NCBI RefSeq assembly: GCF_031432425.1
Contig: NZ_JAVKPH010000022.1
Span: 1 to 64,000 of the forward strand
Source of the DNA: Ruixingdingia sedimenti
GTDB lineage: Bacteria; Pseudomonadota; Alphaproteobacteria; Rhodobacterales; Rhodobacteraceae
Length of the DNA: 64,000 bases
Direction of reading: 5' to 3'
The notes beneath the pieces are model-generated. The model did not search any database. It was not told the origin of the DNA and saw only the letters and a list, made by a program, of their open reading frames with translations. Shown here piece by piece: positions 43,671 to 51,457 of this stretch (position 1 is its first letter; the number at the start of each line of letters is the position of its first letter). The position numbers and the translations under genes are program-made.

Positions 43671-44329
43671 CGCGCGCAGTCCAGATAATAGCCGAAGCCG
43701 CGCCGCGTGCCGATGATGCCGGGGCCGGTCTTGCGCCGCAGCCGGGCGATCACCGCCTCCAGCGCGTTGGCCTCGCGCGCGTCCTCGTCGCCGTAGAGAT
43801 GTTCCAGCAGTTCGGTGGGCGTCACCACCCGGTCGCCCGCATGGGCCAGATAGACCAGCACCCGCAGTTCCAGCGGCGTCAGGTTCAGCATCCGCCCGTC
43901 CACCGAGGCGACCTGCCGGTTGAGGTCGAGCACCAGCCGGTCCAGCGTCTGCACCGGGTTGATCCGGCCCGAGGCGCGCCGGATCAGCGCCCGGGCGCGG
44001 GCGACCAGTTCCTCCATGCGGAAGGGCTTGGGCAGGTAGTCGTCGGCGCCGGCGTCGATGCCCTCGACCCGCTCGTTCCAGCTGCCCCGCGCGGTCAGGA
44101 TCAGAACCGGCATGGCCCGCCCCTCGGCGCGCCAGCGTTTCAGCACGCTCAGCCCGTCCAGCCGCGGCAGGCCGAGGTCGAGGATCACGAGGTCGTAATC
44201 CTCGGTGCCGCCGCGGAACCACGCGGCCTCGCCGTCCGCCACCTGTTCGGTGCGGAACCCCGCGCGGGTCAGCGCGCCGGCCAGATCGGCGGCGATGCGG
44301 GGGTCGTCCTCGACGATCAGGCAGCGCAT
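43667..44329 (-). CDS. OmpR-family response regulator
   Basis: This 220-residue regulator has a receiver domain (phosphoacceptor Asp in YDLVILDLGLPRLDG, switch residues in LTARG and the PKPF Lys) and a C-terminal winged helix with LNLTPLELRVLVYLAHAGDR. It precedes and overlaps the kinase gene. The 11-bp direct repeats at 44730-44747 in the PepSY promoter region are a likely binding site. Confidence 0.92.
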   Translation of the reverse strand: MRCLIVEDDPRIAADLAGALTRAGFRTEQVADGEAAWFRGGTEDYDLVILDLGLPRLDGLSVLKRWRAEGRAMPVLILTARGSWNERVEGIDAGADDYLPKPFRMEELVARARALIRRASGRINPVQTLDRLVLDLNRQVASVDGRMLNLTPLELRVLVYLAHAGDRVVTPTELLEHLYGDEDAREANALEAVIARLRRKTGPGIIGTRRGFGYYLDCAR

Positions 44330-44350
44330 CGCGCCCCCGCCCTGCGGCGA

Positions 44351-44707
44351 TCAGTCATCCTCGTCTTCCTCGATCTGCAACAGCCGCCCGGTGGCGGCGT
44401 CGATCTCGACCTCGAACAGGCGGCCCTCGGGCGAGACGAGATCGAACTCATAGATCAGAACGCCGTCCTCCATCTCAAGCTGCATCTCGATCAATTCGCC
44501 CGCGACATGCTCGCGCAGCACCTTCAGCACCTGGTCCAGCGGCAGGATCTCGCCCCGCAGGACGGCGGCGCGGGCGAAACCGGCGTCGAGCCCGTCCTCG
44601 AATTCCACCGGCGGCATCGGCGGGGGCGCGTCCTGCGCGGGTGCGGGGCCCGGCAGCGCCGCCGCCGCGCAGGCCAGACAGAAAAGAAGGCGGGCCGGTC
44701 GGATCAT
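44351..44707 (-). CDS. PepSY-domain periplasmic protein
   Basis: The 118-residue precursor has a signal peptide ending APAQ at about residue 25 and a single PepSY domain with LPLDQVLKVLREHVAG, YEFDLVSPEGRLFEVEID and AATGRLLQIEEDEDD. Such small PepSY proteins often accompany OmpR-type two-component systems and may modulate the sensor. It lies 21 bases upstream of the regulator on the same strand and diverges from a second PepSY-like gene. Confidence 0.85.
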   Translation of the reverse strand: MIRPARLLFCLACAAAALPGPAPAQDAPPPMPPVEFEDGLDAGFARAAVLRGEILPLDQVLKVLREHVAGELIEMQLEMEDGVLIYEFDLVSPEGRLFEVEIDAATGRLLQIEEDEDD

Positions 44708-44729
44708 GGGCGAGCGGTATCACGGCGGC

Positions 44730-44747
44730 GCTGACATTTCGCTGACA
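44730..44747. promoter_or_regulatory. 11-bp spaced direct repeat, candidate OmpR-type operator
   Basis: GCTGACA occurs at 44730-44736 and again at 44741-44747, an 11-base period typical of OmpR-family dimers. Further related halves (GTCAG and CTGTCAG) follow up to about 44769. It lies between the two divergent PepSY genes. Confidence 0.65.
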
Positions 44748-44816
44748 AATGCCGTCAGGCCGCTGTCAGGGCCGGGATGCGACAAGGGCGCACCGCATTT
44801 GGAAGGAGTATCGACC

Positions 44817-45065
44817 ATGATCCGTATCCTGCCCGTCAGCCTGACGCTGATCTGCCTCGCCTCGCCGCTGCTGGCCCAGCAAAAGCCGGTCCGCCCCCTG
44901 TCGGCCACGGTGCTCGATTTCGAAAGCCGCGGCTATGTCGTGCGCAGCGCCGAGGACGACGGGCGCACCCATGACATCGAGGCGATCACGCCCCAGGGCG
45001 CCCGGATCGAGGCCATCGTCGAGGCCGCCACCGGCGAGGTGCTCAGCGAACGCGCGGACGACTGA
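44817..45065 (+). CDS. Small PepSY-like periplasmic protein (82 aa)
   Basis: ATG 44817 follows GGAAGGAG; the longer open frame upstream is not needed. The signal peptide ends LLAQ at about residue 21. The remaining about 60 residues resemble half a PepSY domain, with DFESRGYVVRSAEDDGRTHD and IEAIVEAATGEVLSERADD. It is the divergent partner of the PepSY gene at 44351, sharing a promoter region with direct repeats. It probably has a related regulatory or cation-binding role. Confidence 0.8.
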   Translation: MIRILPVSLTLICLASPLLAQQKPVRPLSATVLDFESRGYVVRSAEDDGRTHDIEAITPQGARIEAIVEAATGEVLSERADD

Positions 45066-45096
45066 ACCCCCGATGCCCTGCAAGGAAAGACCCCAG

Positions 45097-45663
45097 ATGA
45101 CCGTTTTCAAACCCCTCATCGTCCTGGTTTCCGTCACCGCGCTGTCCGCCTGCATGGGCGGCGGTTCCGACAATCCGGCGGCGGAATATGCCGCGGATTC
45201 CGCGCGCGGGGCGGGGCTCGTCACCCTCACCGACGGGCTGGACCCGACCCCGGCGGGGGCGATGCCCGCGCAGGGTTGGGCCGAATACGACGGGATCGTC
45301 GGCATGGCCTTCGGCGCCGCCCCCGAATCGCTGGCGGCGGCGGACATGATCGGGGAACTGGATCTGCGCGCCGATTTCGCCCGCGGCACGATCAGCGGCG
45401 AACTGGACGACTTCAACACCAGCGACGGCCGCGAAGTGTACGGCGCGCTGCGGCTGAGCGGCGGGCAGATCGCCGGATCGGGTTTCAGCGCCAATATCGA
45501 CGGCCGCCTTACCGGGCCGGCGTCGGCGCCCGGCACGGTCAGCGGCACGATCGGCGGCGATTTCCTCGGCGCCGGGGCCGATGCGCTGGCCGGCACCGGC
45601 ACGGCGACCAGCACGGCGGGCGGGCTCGGCGTGGTCTTCCGGGGGGTCCGTGACCGGGACTGA
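45097..45663 (+). CDS. Lipoprotein with TbpB-like beta-barrel domain
   Basis: This 188-residue lipoprotein starts after AAGGAAAGA and has a lipobox LSAC with Cys19. The mature region is rich in Gly, Ala and Asp, with alternating strand pattern (DLRADFARGTISGELDDFNT, GSGFSANIDGRLTG, GTVSGTIGGDFLG), as in the C-lobe barrels of transferrin-binding-protein-B-like surface lipoproteins. The next gene overlaps its 3' end and encodes a Slam-like outer-membrane protein, which exports such lipoproteins to the cell surface. The ligand is unknown. Confidence 0.7.
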   Translation: MTVFKPLIVLVSVTALSACMGGGSDNPAAEYAADSARGAGLVTLTDGLDPTPAGAMPAQGWAEYDGIVGMAFGAAPESLAAADMIGELDLRADFARGTISGELDDFNTSDGREVYGALRLSGGQIAGSGFSANIDGRLTGPASAPGTVSGTIGGDFLGAGADALAGTGTATSTAGGLGVVFRGVRDRD

Positions 45664-46726
45664 CCTGCGCCGCCGTCTGGCGGGGCTTGCGCTGGCGCTG
45701 TGGCTGCCCTTGGCGGCGCAGGGTCAGGACGCGGGCCTCGCGCTGGACGAGGGGTTGCCCGACCTTGCGCTTTTCACGCTCGGCCAGGCCGGGGGGCAGG
45801 TGTCGCCCCTCGGCCATGCGCTGTTGCGCGAACAGGGTTTCCTGCACGACCCGGCCGCCCGCGGCAGGGTGCGGGCGCTGTCGCGGGGCCAGTCGCTGGT
45901 GCCGGTGCTGCGCCATGCGGCCAATGTGAACGACGGCATTCCCGCGGACAGTTTCACCATCGGCGGGCTGGAATTCACCGTCAGCGCGGCGGCGCGGGCG
46001 AAGGATGCCGTGCTGATGGGGCTGCGCCATACGCGCTGGCGGACCTTCACCTATGCGCCCGGCGCGCGGCTGACGGTGGCGGGCAGCCTGACGGCCGAGG
46101 CGGAGCCCGCCCATGGGTTCCACCGGCTGGACCTGTCGTTGCGCGCCTGCGCCGAACAGCCCGCCGCGCGCTGGACCTGGATCGACGCCTGCATCCAGAC
46201 CCGGTGGGAAAACGACAGCCTCGCCATCAGCCGGGGCGCGACCGCGACGCTCGGCCCCCGCATGGTCTTTGCCAGCCGGTTCGGCCACCATCGGCTGACC
46301 CTCTCGCCGGGGCGGGAGGCCATCGACGGCGGCCAGCGAACGGTGATCCAGATCTCGTTGGCCACGCTGACGGCGGGCAAGGGCCTGTGGACCCTGCATG
46401 CGATGCGGGGCGGGGCCGTGGCCGGGCGGAACACCGTGCTGCACGCCTTCGGGATCGGCTGGGCCGGGCAGGTCGCGGGGCGGCGCATCGGCCTTTCGGC
46501 CAGCCGCGAGGCGACCGGCGGCGGCGCCTTCTTCGGCATCCCGCGCGAGGACCGGGTGACGCGGCTGCGGCTGACCCTGCCCTTGGGCAGGGTGGAAATC
46601 GGCGGCTACGCCGAAAGGCGCCGGTCCTCGGTCGCCGCCTACGAGGGCACGGATCTGGGCGTGACCCTCGGCTTTCGCATGGATCTTCTGGCCGGGCGCC
46701 GCGCCGCCCGGCGGCCGGCGCTCTGA
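45650..46726 (+). CDS. Slam-like surface lipoprotein assembly modifier (short form)
   Basis: This 358-residue outer-membrane protein probably starts at GTG 45650, overlapping the lipoprotein stop by 14 bases, with GGGGGG upstream. It has a signal peptide ending AAQGQ, about 85 residues with at most a remnant of the usual TPR domain, then a beta-barrel. The segment NDGIPADSFTIGGLEFTVS matches the start of the Slam barrel, and the rest shows alternating strands to the C-terminus (VTLGFRMDLL). Slam proteins place TbpB-like lipoproteins on the outer surface. The short N-terminal region is unusual. Confidence 0.65.
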   Translation: MTGTDLRRRLAGLALALWLPLAAQGQDAGLALDEGLPDLALFTLGQAGGQVSPLGHALLREQGFLHDPAARGRVRALSRGQSLVPVLRHAANVNDGIPADSFTIGGLEFTVSAAARAKDAVLMGLRHTRWRTFTYAPGARLTVAGSLTAEAEPAHGFHRLDLSLRACAEQPAARWTWIDACIQTRWENDSLAISRGATATLGPRMVFASRFGHHRLTLSPGREAIDGGQRTVIQISLATLTAGKGLWTLHAMRGGAVAGRNTVLHAFGIGWAGQVAGRRIGLSASREATGGGAFFGIPREDRVTRLRLTLPLGRVEIGGYAERRRSSVAAYEGTDLGVTLGFRMDLLAGRRAARRPAL

Positions 46727-46778
46727 CCCTTTTTTCCGCGCATCCGCCCGGCCCGCCCCGGGCGGGGTCAGATTCCTG

Positions 46779-46826
46779 TTGACTCATGTCCGATTGGCGG
46801 TAGATTAAATATGAACAGAACGTTCA
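46779..46826 (+). promoter_or_regulatory. Promoter and inverted repeat upstream of the large catabolic operon
   Basis: TTGACT (46779-46784) and TAGATT (46801-46806) form a sigma-70-like pair with a 16-base spacer. Immediately downstream, TGAAC-agaac-GTTCA (46812-46826) is a perfect inverted repeat. A related TGAACA sequence occurs twice upstream of the IclR gene at 63301 and 63321. Confidence 0.55.
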
Positions 46827-46854
46827 ATAAAGAACACACAGGGGGGCGATGGGA

Positions 46855-47157
46855 ATGGATGCTTTCAAGGACAGGCTTTCCGAGCGTGCGCGCGACACCA
46901 GCCGCCCGGCGCTTGCCCATCAATGCCGCGGGCGCGCGCTTCATCCCCGCGAATCGGCGCTGGCCGAGGCGCTGATGGAGGTCTACCGCACCGGCACGCA
47001 CGATCCTGCCGCCGTGGCCGCCGCGCTGGCCGCGCAAGGGATCGTCGCGCCCCTGTCGGGCCGCACCGACTGGACCGGCGCGCTGCTGGCCGAAGAACTG
47101 GCCGCGATCAACGCCGATCTCGACGCGGCTTACGCCGAGCACGGCTATGGCGCTTGA
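46855..47157 (+). CDS. Small protein with possible recombinase-like helix-turn-helix domain
   Basis: The 100-residue product is read from ATG 46855, whose AGGGGGG spacing is better than for ATG 46849. It is helical, with LAEALMEVYRTGTHDPAAVA then LAAQGIVAPLSGRTDWTGAL, a pattern similar to the HTH region of serine recombinases. Such short proteins are sometimes seen beside Rieske oxygenase and ABC transporter genes. It overlaps the next gene by 11 bases. It may be a co-regulator, but no function is established. Confidence 0.6.
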   Translation: MDAFKDRLSERARDTSRPALAHQCRGRALHPRESALAEALMEVYRTGTHDPAAVAAALAAQGIVAPLSGRTDWTGALLAEELAAINADLDAAYAEHGYGA

Positions 47158-47917
47158 GTTCCGCGGCGTCACCAAGCAGTTCGCCACCAATTCCGGGTGG
47201 GATCTGACCGCGATCCGCGACGTCACCTTCAAGGTGAACGAGGGGGAATTCGTGTCGGTGGTCGGCCCTTCCGGCTGCGGCAAATCCACGCTCCTGTCGA
47301 TGACCGCGGGGCTTTACCAGCCGACGGCGGGCGAGGTGCTGGTCAGCGAGGAAAGGGTGACGGGGCCCAACGACCATGTGGGCTTCATGCTGCAGAAGGA
47401 TCTGCTGCTGCCCTGGCGCAATATCGTGGGCAATGTCGAATTCGGGCTCGAGGCGCGCGGCGTTCCCAAGGGCCCGCGCCGCGAACGGGCGATGAGGGAA
47501 CTTCAGCGCTGCCATCTGGCGGGGTTCGAGAACCATTATCCCTACCAGCTGTCGGGCGGCATGCGGCAGCGCGCGGCGCTGGCCCGCACCCTCGCCGTCG
47601 ATCCGGAGATCATCCTGCTGGACGAGCCGTTTTCCGCGCTCGACGCCCAGACCAAGCTGCTGTTGCAGGACAGCTTCGCCACGACCATCGCCGAAAGCGG
47701 CAAGACGACGCTTCTGATCACCCACGACCTCGCCGAGGCGGTGCTGATGTCGGACCGCATCCTGGTGCTGTCAGAGCGGCCCGGCTCGATCATCGCGGAG
47801 ATCAAGGTGGATCTGCCCGACCGCGCCCATCCGCTGCGGCGCCGGGTGATGCCCGAGGTGGGCGAATACGCCGGCCAGATCTTCCGGCACCTGAAACTAG
47901 AAGAAAAAGCCATCTGA
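47147..47917 (+). CDS. ABC transporter ATPase, SsuB/TauB-like
   Basis: This 256-residue ATPase contains Walker A GPSGCGKST, signature LSGGMRQRAALARTLA, Walker B ILLDEPFSALD and switch THDLAEAV. The first about 10 residues overlap the upstream small gene. SsuB-type ATPases serve importers of sulfonates, taurine, nitrate and aromatic acids. It is followed by the matching binding protein and permease, all part of one catabolic operon. Confidence 0.92.
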   Translation: MALEFRGVTKQFATNSGWDLTAIRDVTFKVNEGEFVSVVGPSGCGKSTLLSMTAGLYQPTAGEVLVSEERVTGPNDHVGFMLQKDLLLPWRNIVGNVEFGLEARGVPKGPRRERAMRELQRCHLAGFENHYPYQLSGGMRQRAALARTLAVDPEIILLDEPFSALDAQTKLLLQDSFATTIAESGKTTLLITHDLAEAVLMSDRILVLSERPGSIIAEIKVDLPDRAHPLRRRVMPEVGEYAGQIFRHLKLEEKAI

Positions 47918-47950
47918 CGACAGCCATCCCAACAGGGGGACCACGACGAC

Positions 47951-48925
47951 ATGAAGCGCATGTTCCTGATCACCGCCGCTGCCGCCGCCTTCGCCTTCGG
48001 CGCGGTTTCGGCCCGGGCGGCCGAGGAGGTCACCTATCTCTTCCCCGCGCCGGATTTCCTGCCCGCCTTCGCGCCGTTCCAGCTTGCCAAGGCCAAGGGC
48101 TATTTCGACGAGGCCGGGCTCGACGTCACCTTCCGCGTCGGCAAGGGCGGGGCGGATGTCGCGACCCAGGTCGCCGCCGGCAACGCCGATCTGGGCGGCG
48201 GCATCGGCGACACGTCGATCATCGTGCGGGCCAACGGCCTCGAGGTGCGCGGCGTGGCCCTGCTGGGCGGGCGCGGGCTGACGCAGCTGGCCTGGCGCAA
48301 GGACAGCGGCATCACCGGGCCCGAGGGTTTCAAGGGCAAGTCGGTGGGCGTGCTCGCGTTCCAGGATACCACCTATTACAACCTGCTGGGCGTGCTGGCC
48401 TCGGTCGGGCTCGGCAAGGACGACGCCAATATCCAGGCGGTCGGGCCGGGCGGCATCATCCAGCTGATGATCGCGGGCCAGCTCGACGCGATGTCGGGCG
48501 TGCCGGAATGGATCGCGGCCGTGCAGGGTGCGGGCGTCGAGGTCGAACAGGTTCCGGTCGATACCGTCTTTCCGGCGATGGCGCAGGCGATCATCGCCTC
48601 GGACAGGTCCATCGCCGAACGTCCCGAAGTGGTCGGCGGCTTCGTCAAGGCGGTCCTGCGCGGCGTGGCCGACATCCAGGCCGATCCGGCGCAGGCCGCG
48701 AAGGATTTCGTCGCCGCCGTGCCGCAGCATGCCGGCAAGGAGGCCGAGGTGGAGGCGATCCTGACCGCCTATGCCGAAAAGGTCTATCCCGCGGCGGAAG
48801 GCCAGCCGCTGGGCACCTTCGATCCCGCGCGGATCAAGGCGGTGCAGGATTTCTACATTCAGCAGGGCATCGTCCAGACCGCCGTGCCGGTCGAGGACCT
48901 CTATACCAACGAGTTCGCCCGATGA
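47951..48925 (+). CDS. ABC transporter binding protein, NMT1/SsuA-like
   Basis: This 324-residue precursor has a signal peptide ending ARA at about residue 23. The mature part is of the NMT1/THI5-like type, with FAPFQLAKAKGYFDEAGLD and VAAGNADLGGGIGDTSIIV. It captures the operon's substrate in the periplasm. The family binds sulfonates, aromatic acids, pyrimidines and other small organics, so the ligand is not fixed. Its stop overlaps the permease start (ATGA). Confidence 0.88.
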   Translation: MKRMFLITAAAAAFAFGAVSARAAEEVTYLFPAPDFLPAFAPFQLAKAKGYFDEAGLDVTFRVGKGGADVATQVAAGNADLGGGIGDTSIIVRANGLEVRGVALLGGRGLTQLAWRKDSGITGPEGFKGKSVGVLAFQDTTYYNLLGVLASVGLGKDDANIQAVGPGGIIQLMIAGQLDAMSGVPEWIAAVQGAGVEVEQVPVDTVFPAMAQAIIASDRSIAERPEVVGGFVKAVLRGVADIQADPAQAAKDFVAAVPQHAGKEAEVEAILTAYAEKVYPAAEGQPLGTFDPARIKAVQDFYIQQGIVQTAVPVEDLYTNEFAR

Positions 48926-49740
48926 GCAGCGCCACCACCACGGCGCCCGCCGGGGCGCCCGCGAGGGCGAAGGTGCGCGCGCCGCGCACCGCGCTTTATG
49001 CGAGCCTCGCGCTGCTTGTCGTGGTGCTGGCCGCCTGGCAGGTGCTGCCCACCTATTTCGGGGTGCCGAAATACATCATCCCGACGCTTTCGGACAGCAT
49101 CGCCGAATTCGGCCGCATGTGGCGCAGCGAGGGCCTGCTGCGCCATACCGCCTCGACCGCGCTCTATACGGTGCTGGGCTTTGCCATCGGCAGCGCGCTG
49201 GGGGCGGTGCTGGGCTATCTTCTGGGCATGTCGAGGTTCTGGGAAGAGGTGCTCTCGCCCTATATCCTCGCGCTCCAGATCGCGCCCAAGGTCGCCTTCG
49301 CGCCGCTGTTCATCATGTGGTTCGGCTACAATGCGATGCCCAAGCTGCTGGTCACGGTGCTGATCGTGTTCTTCCCGGTGCTGGTCAACGTGTTGCAGGC
49401 CATGCGCACGGTGGACCGCGACCTGGTGAACCTCGCCCGCGCCTACAACCTGTCGCGTTGGGGGATCTTCCGCAAGGTCGAGATGCCCTCGACCCTGCCG
49501 AACCTGATGGCGGGGCTGCGCATCGCCTCTACCCTCGCGGTGATCGGCGTCACGGTGGGCGAGCTTGTCGGCGGCAACACCGGCCTCGGCTTCCTGATCT
49601 CCTACGGCGGCGGGCAGGCGAATGCGGCGATGGTGTTCAACGCGATCATCCTGCTGACCGTCATCGGCTTCCTGCTCTATTCCGCGCTGGTCCGGGCCGA
49701 AACCCGCCTGCTGCATTACCTGCCGAAGGCCCAGTACTGA
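48922..49740 (+). CDS. ABC transporter permease, SsuC/TauC-like
   Basis: This 272-residue inner-membrane protein has about six hydrophobic segments after a hydrophilic Ala/Pro-rich N-terminus. The docking loop reads NLARAYNLSRWGIFRKVEMP, and TVGELVGGNTGLGFLISYGG is typical of SsuC. The ATG overlaps the binding-protein stop. It completes the importer of the large catabolic operon. Confidence 0.9.
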   Translation: MSSATTTAPAGAPARAKVRAPRTALYASLALLVVVLAAWQVLPTYFGVPKYIIPTLSDSIAEFGRMWRSEGLLRHTASTALYTVLGFAIGSALGAVLGYLLGMSRFWEEVLSPYILALQIAPKVAFAPLFIMWFGYNAMPKLLVTVLIVFFPVLVNVLQAMRTVDRDLVNLARAYNLSRWGIFRKVEMPSTLPNLMAGLRIASTLAVIGVTVGELVGGNTGLGFLISYGGGQANAAMVFNAIILLTVIGFLLYSALVRAETRLLHYLPKAQY

Positions 49741-49776
49741 GCCTTCCTTCCCATCCCAAGCAACTGAGGAGGCATC

Positions 49777-50343
49777 ATGTCTGCCGCACCGATGAAATTC
49801 CCCTCGATCGAACCCGATGATGTCGTGATCCCCGAGGGCAAGTCCCTGGGCGACTGGATCGAAAGCCGGACCGCCCGCTATGCCACCCGCACGCTCGACT
49901 GGGACGCGCTGAAATTCCAGGCCGACTACGACCCGATCTACCGCCGCGCGCAGATGCGCTACATCGGCACCGGCGCGACCGGCGTGACCGACGACGAGAA
50001 CGTGATCCCCTCGGAACATTTCACCTTCTCGACGATGGTCCTGCCCGCCGGCTGCGAGGGCCCGCTGCACATCCACCGCGACGCCGAAGAGGTGTTCTTC
50101 ATCCTCAAGGGCCACAAGGTCCGCTTCTTCATCGAACACAAGGGCCAGGTGGTGGAAACCGTCCTGACCGAACGCGACATGGTATCGGTGCCGCCCGGGG
50201 TCTATCGCGGTCTGCGCAACGAGGGCATCGAGGAGGCGCTGATGTGCGTCATCATCGGCAACCCCAAGCCGGTCACGCCGACCTATCCCGAAGACCACCC
50301 GGTTTCCAAGCTCAAGCGCGACAAGAAACCGGCCGCCGCCTGA
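49777..50343 (+). CDS. Cupin-domain protein
   Basis: This 188-residue protein starts after GAGGAGGC. The central cupin barrel contains PLHIHRDAEEVFFILKGHKV, with metal-binding H-x-H and E, and a second conserved segment VSVPPGVYRGLRN. It may be a small dioxygenase, isomerase or binding protein of the pathway. It lies between the transporter and the Rieske oxygenase; a GC hairpin follows it. No closer assignment is possible from sequence alone. Confidence 0.82.
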   Translation: MSAAPMKFPSIEPDDVVIPEGKSLGDWIESRTARYATRTLDWDALKFQADYDPIYRRAQMRYIGTGATGVTDDENVIPSEHFTFSTMVLPAGCEGPLHIHRDAEEVFFILKGHKVRFFIEHKGQVVETVLTERDMVSVPPGVYRGLRNEGIEEALMCVIIGNPKPVTPTYPEDHPVSKLKRDKKPAAA

Positions 50344-50350
50344 CACCGCA

Positions 50351-50378
50351 GCGGGGCGCCCGTGCGTGCGCGCCCCGC
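50351..50378. repeat. 9-bp perfect GC hairpin between cupin and Rieske genes
   Basis: GCGGGGCGC (50351-50359) pairs with GCGCCCCGC (50370-50378). It has no T-run. It may mark mRNA processing or partial attenuation inside the operon. Confidence 0.55.
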
Positions 50379-50413
50379 CATTCCAGGACCGACGTGACGC
50401 CCGGAGGACAGCC

Positions 50414-51457
50414 ATGACAGCCATCGACAAGAAAACGCTGATCGAAGAACGCGTGAACACCGGCCTTCTGGGCCAATGGTATCCCGTCGCCAAGTCGGTC
50501 GAGGTGAAAGGCACCCGGCCGCACGGCGTCAAGGCGCTCGGGCAGAAGCTCGTGCTGTGGCGCGACGGATCGGGCAAGATCCGCTGCATCGAGGATTTCT
50601 GCCCCCACCGCGGCGCGCCGCTGTCCTATGGCGAGATCCACGAGGGCAATATCGGCTGCCGCTACCACGGCGTCGTCGTCGATGGCGAGGGCGTGGTGGT
50701 CCGGGTGCCGGCGATGCCCGAATGCGCGCTGGAGGGCCGCAAGGCGCTGACTTCCTTCGAGGTGACGGAATCGAACGACGCGGTTTTCGTCTATTTCCCC
50801 TCGGTCGAACAGCCGAAGGCGCCGGAACTGGTGATGCCGAGGGAACTGCGGTCCGACGCCTGGACGGGGTTCCTGTGCACCTCGGTCTGGGAAACCAACT
50901 ACCGCTATGCGCTCGACAACCTCGCCGACCCGATGCACGGCTGCTACCTGCATTCGGAAAGCTTCACGCTCGCCTACGGGTCCAAGCAGGATCTGATGAA
51001 GCTGGACAAGACCGAACACGGCTTCCACATCAGCCGCGTGGGGCAGGCGGGCGAGAACTTCGACTGGTCGGAATTCGAGGTCCACGCGGGCAACATGTTC
51101 TGCTTCCTCGACATTCCCTATCCGCCGGCGGCGGGTCCGGGCGGGTTCATGCGCATCATTGGCTTCGTGCTGCCCATCGACGAACGCAGCTGCAAGGTCT
51201 TTTTCTGGCGCATGCGCGAGGTGTCGGGCTTTGCCCGCGACAGCTGGCGCTTTCTCTACCGGGCGAAGCTGGAACAGAACCACTGGAACGTTCTGGAACA
51301 GGACCGCGTGATGCTGGAAGGCATGCCCGACGATGCCCGCAAGCGCGAGATGCTCTATCAGCACGACATCGGCGTCAGCCGCATCCGCCAGATCCTGACG
51401 CGGGCCGCCAAGTCGCAGATCGAGGCCGAACTCGCCCGCGCGCAGGCGGCAGAGTGA
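50414..51457 (+). CDS. Rieske-type aromatic ring oxygenase / O-demethylase, oxygenase subunit
   Basis: This 347-residue protein starts at ATG 50414 after GGAGGACAGCC. The Rieske 2Fe-2S ligands are C63-x-H65 and C82-x2-H85, and the mononuclear iron site is in LADPMHGCYLH (D172, H175, H180). Length and architecture match the single-component VanA/PobA class that hydroxylates or demethylates carboxylated or methoxylated aromatics. No dedicated Rieske reductase is adjacent; a ferredoxin-NADP-reductase-like protein and a flavodoxin occur later in the same operon and are likely donors. Confidence 0.92.
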   Translation: MTAIDKKTLIEERVNTGLLGQWYPVAKSVEVKGTRPHGVKALGQKLVLWRDGSGKIRCIEDFCPHRGAPLSYGEIHEGNIGCRYHGVVVDGEGVVVRVPAMPECALEGRKALTSFEVTESNDAVFVYFPSVEQPKAPELVMPRELRSDAWTGFLCTSVWETNYRYALDNLADPMHGCYLHSESFTLAYGSKQDLMKLDKTEHGFHISRVGQAGENFDWSEFEVHAGNMFCFLDIPYPPAAGPGGFMRIIGFVLPIDERSCKVFFWRMREVSGFARDSWRFLYRAKLEQNHWNVLEQDRVMLEGMPDDARKREMLYQHDIGVSRIRQILTRAAKSQIEAELARAQAAE

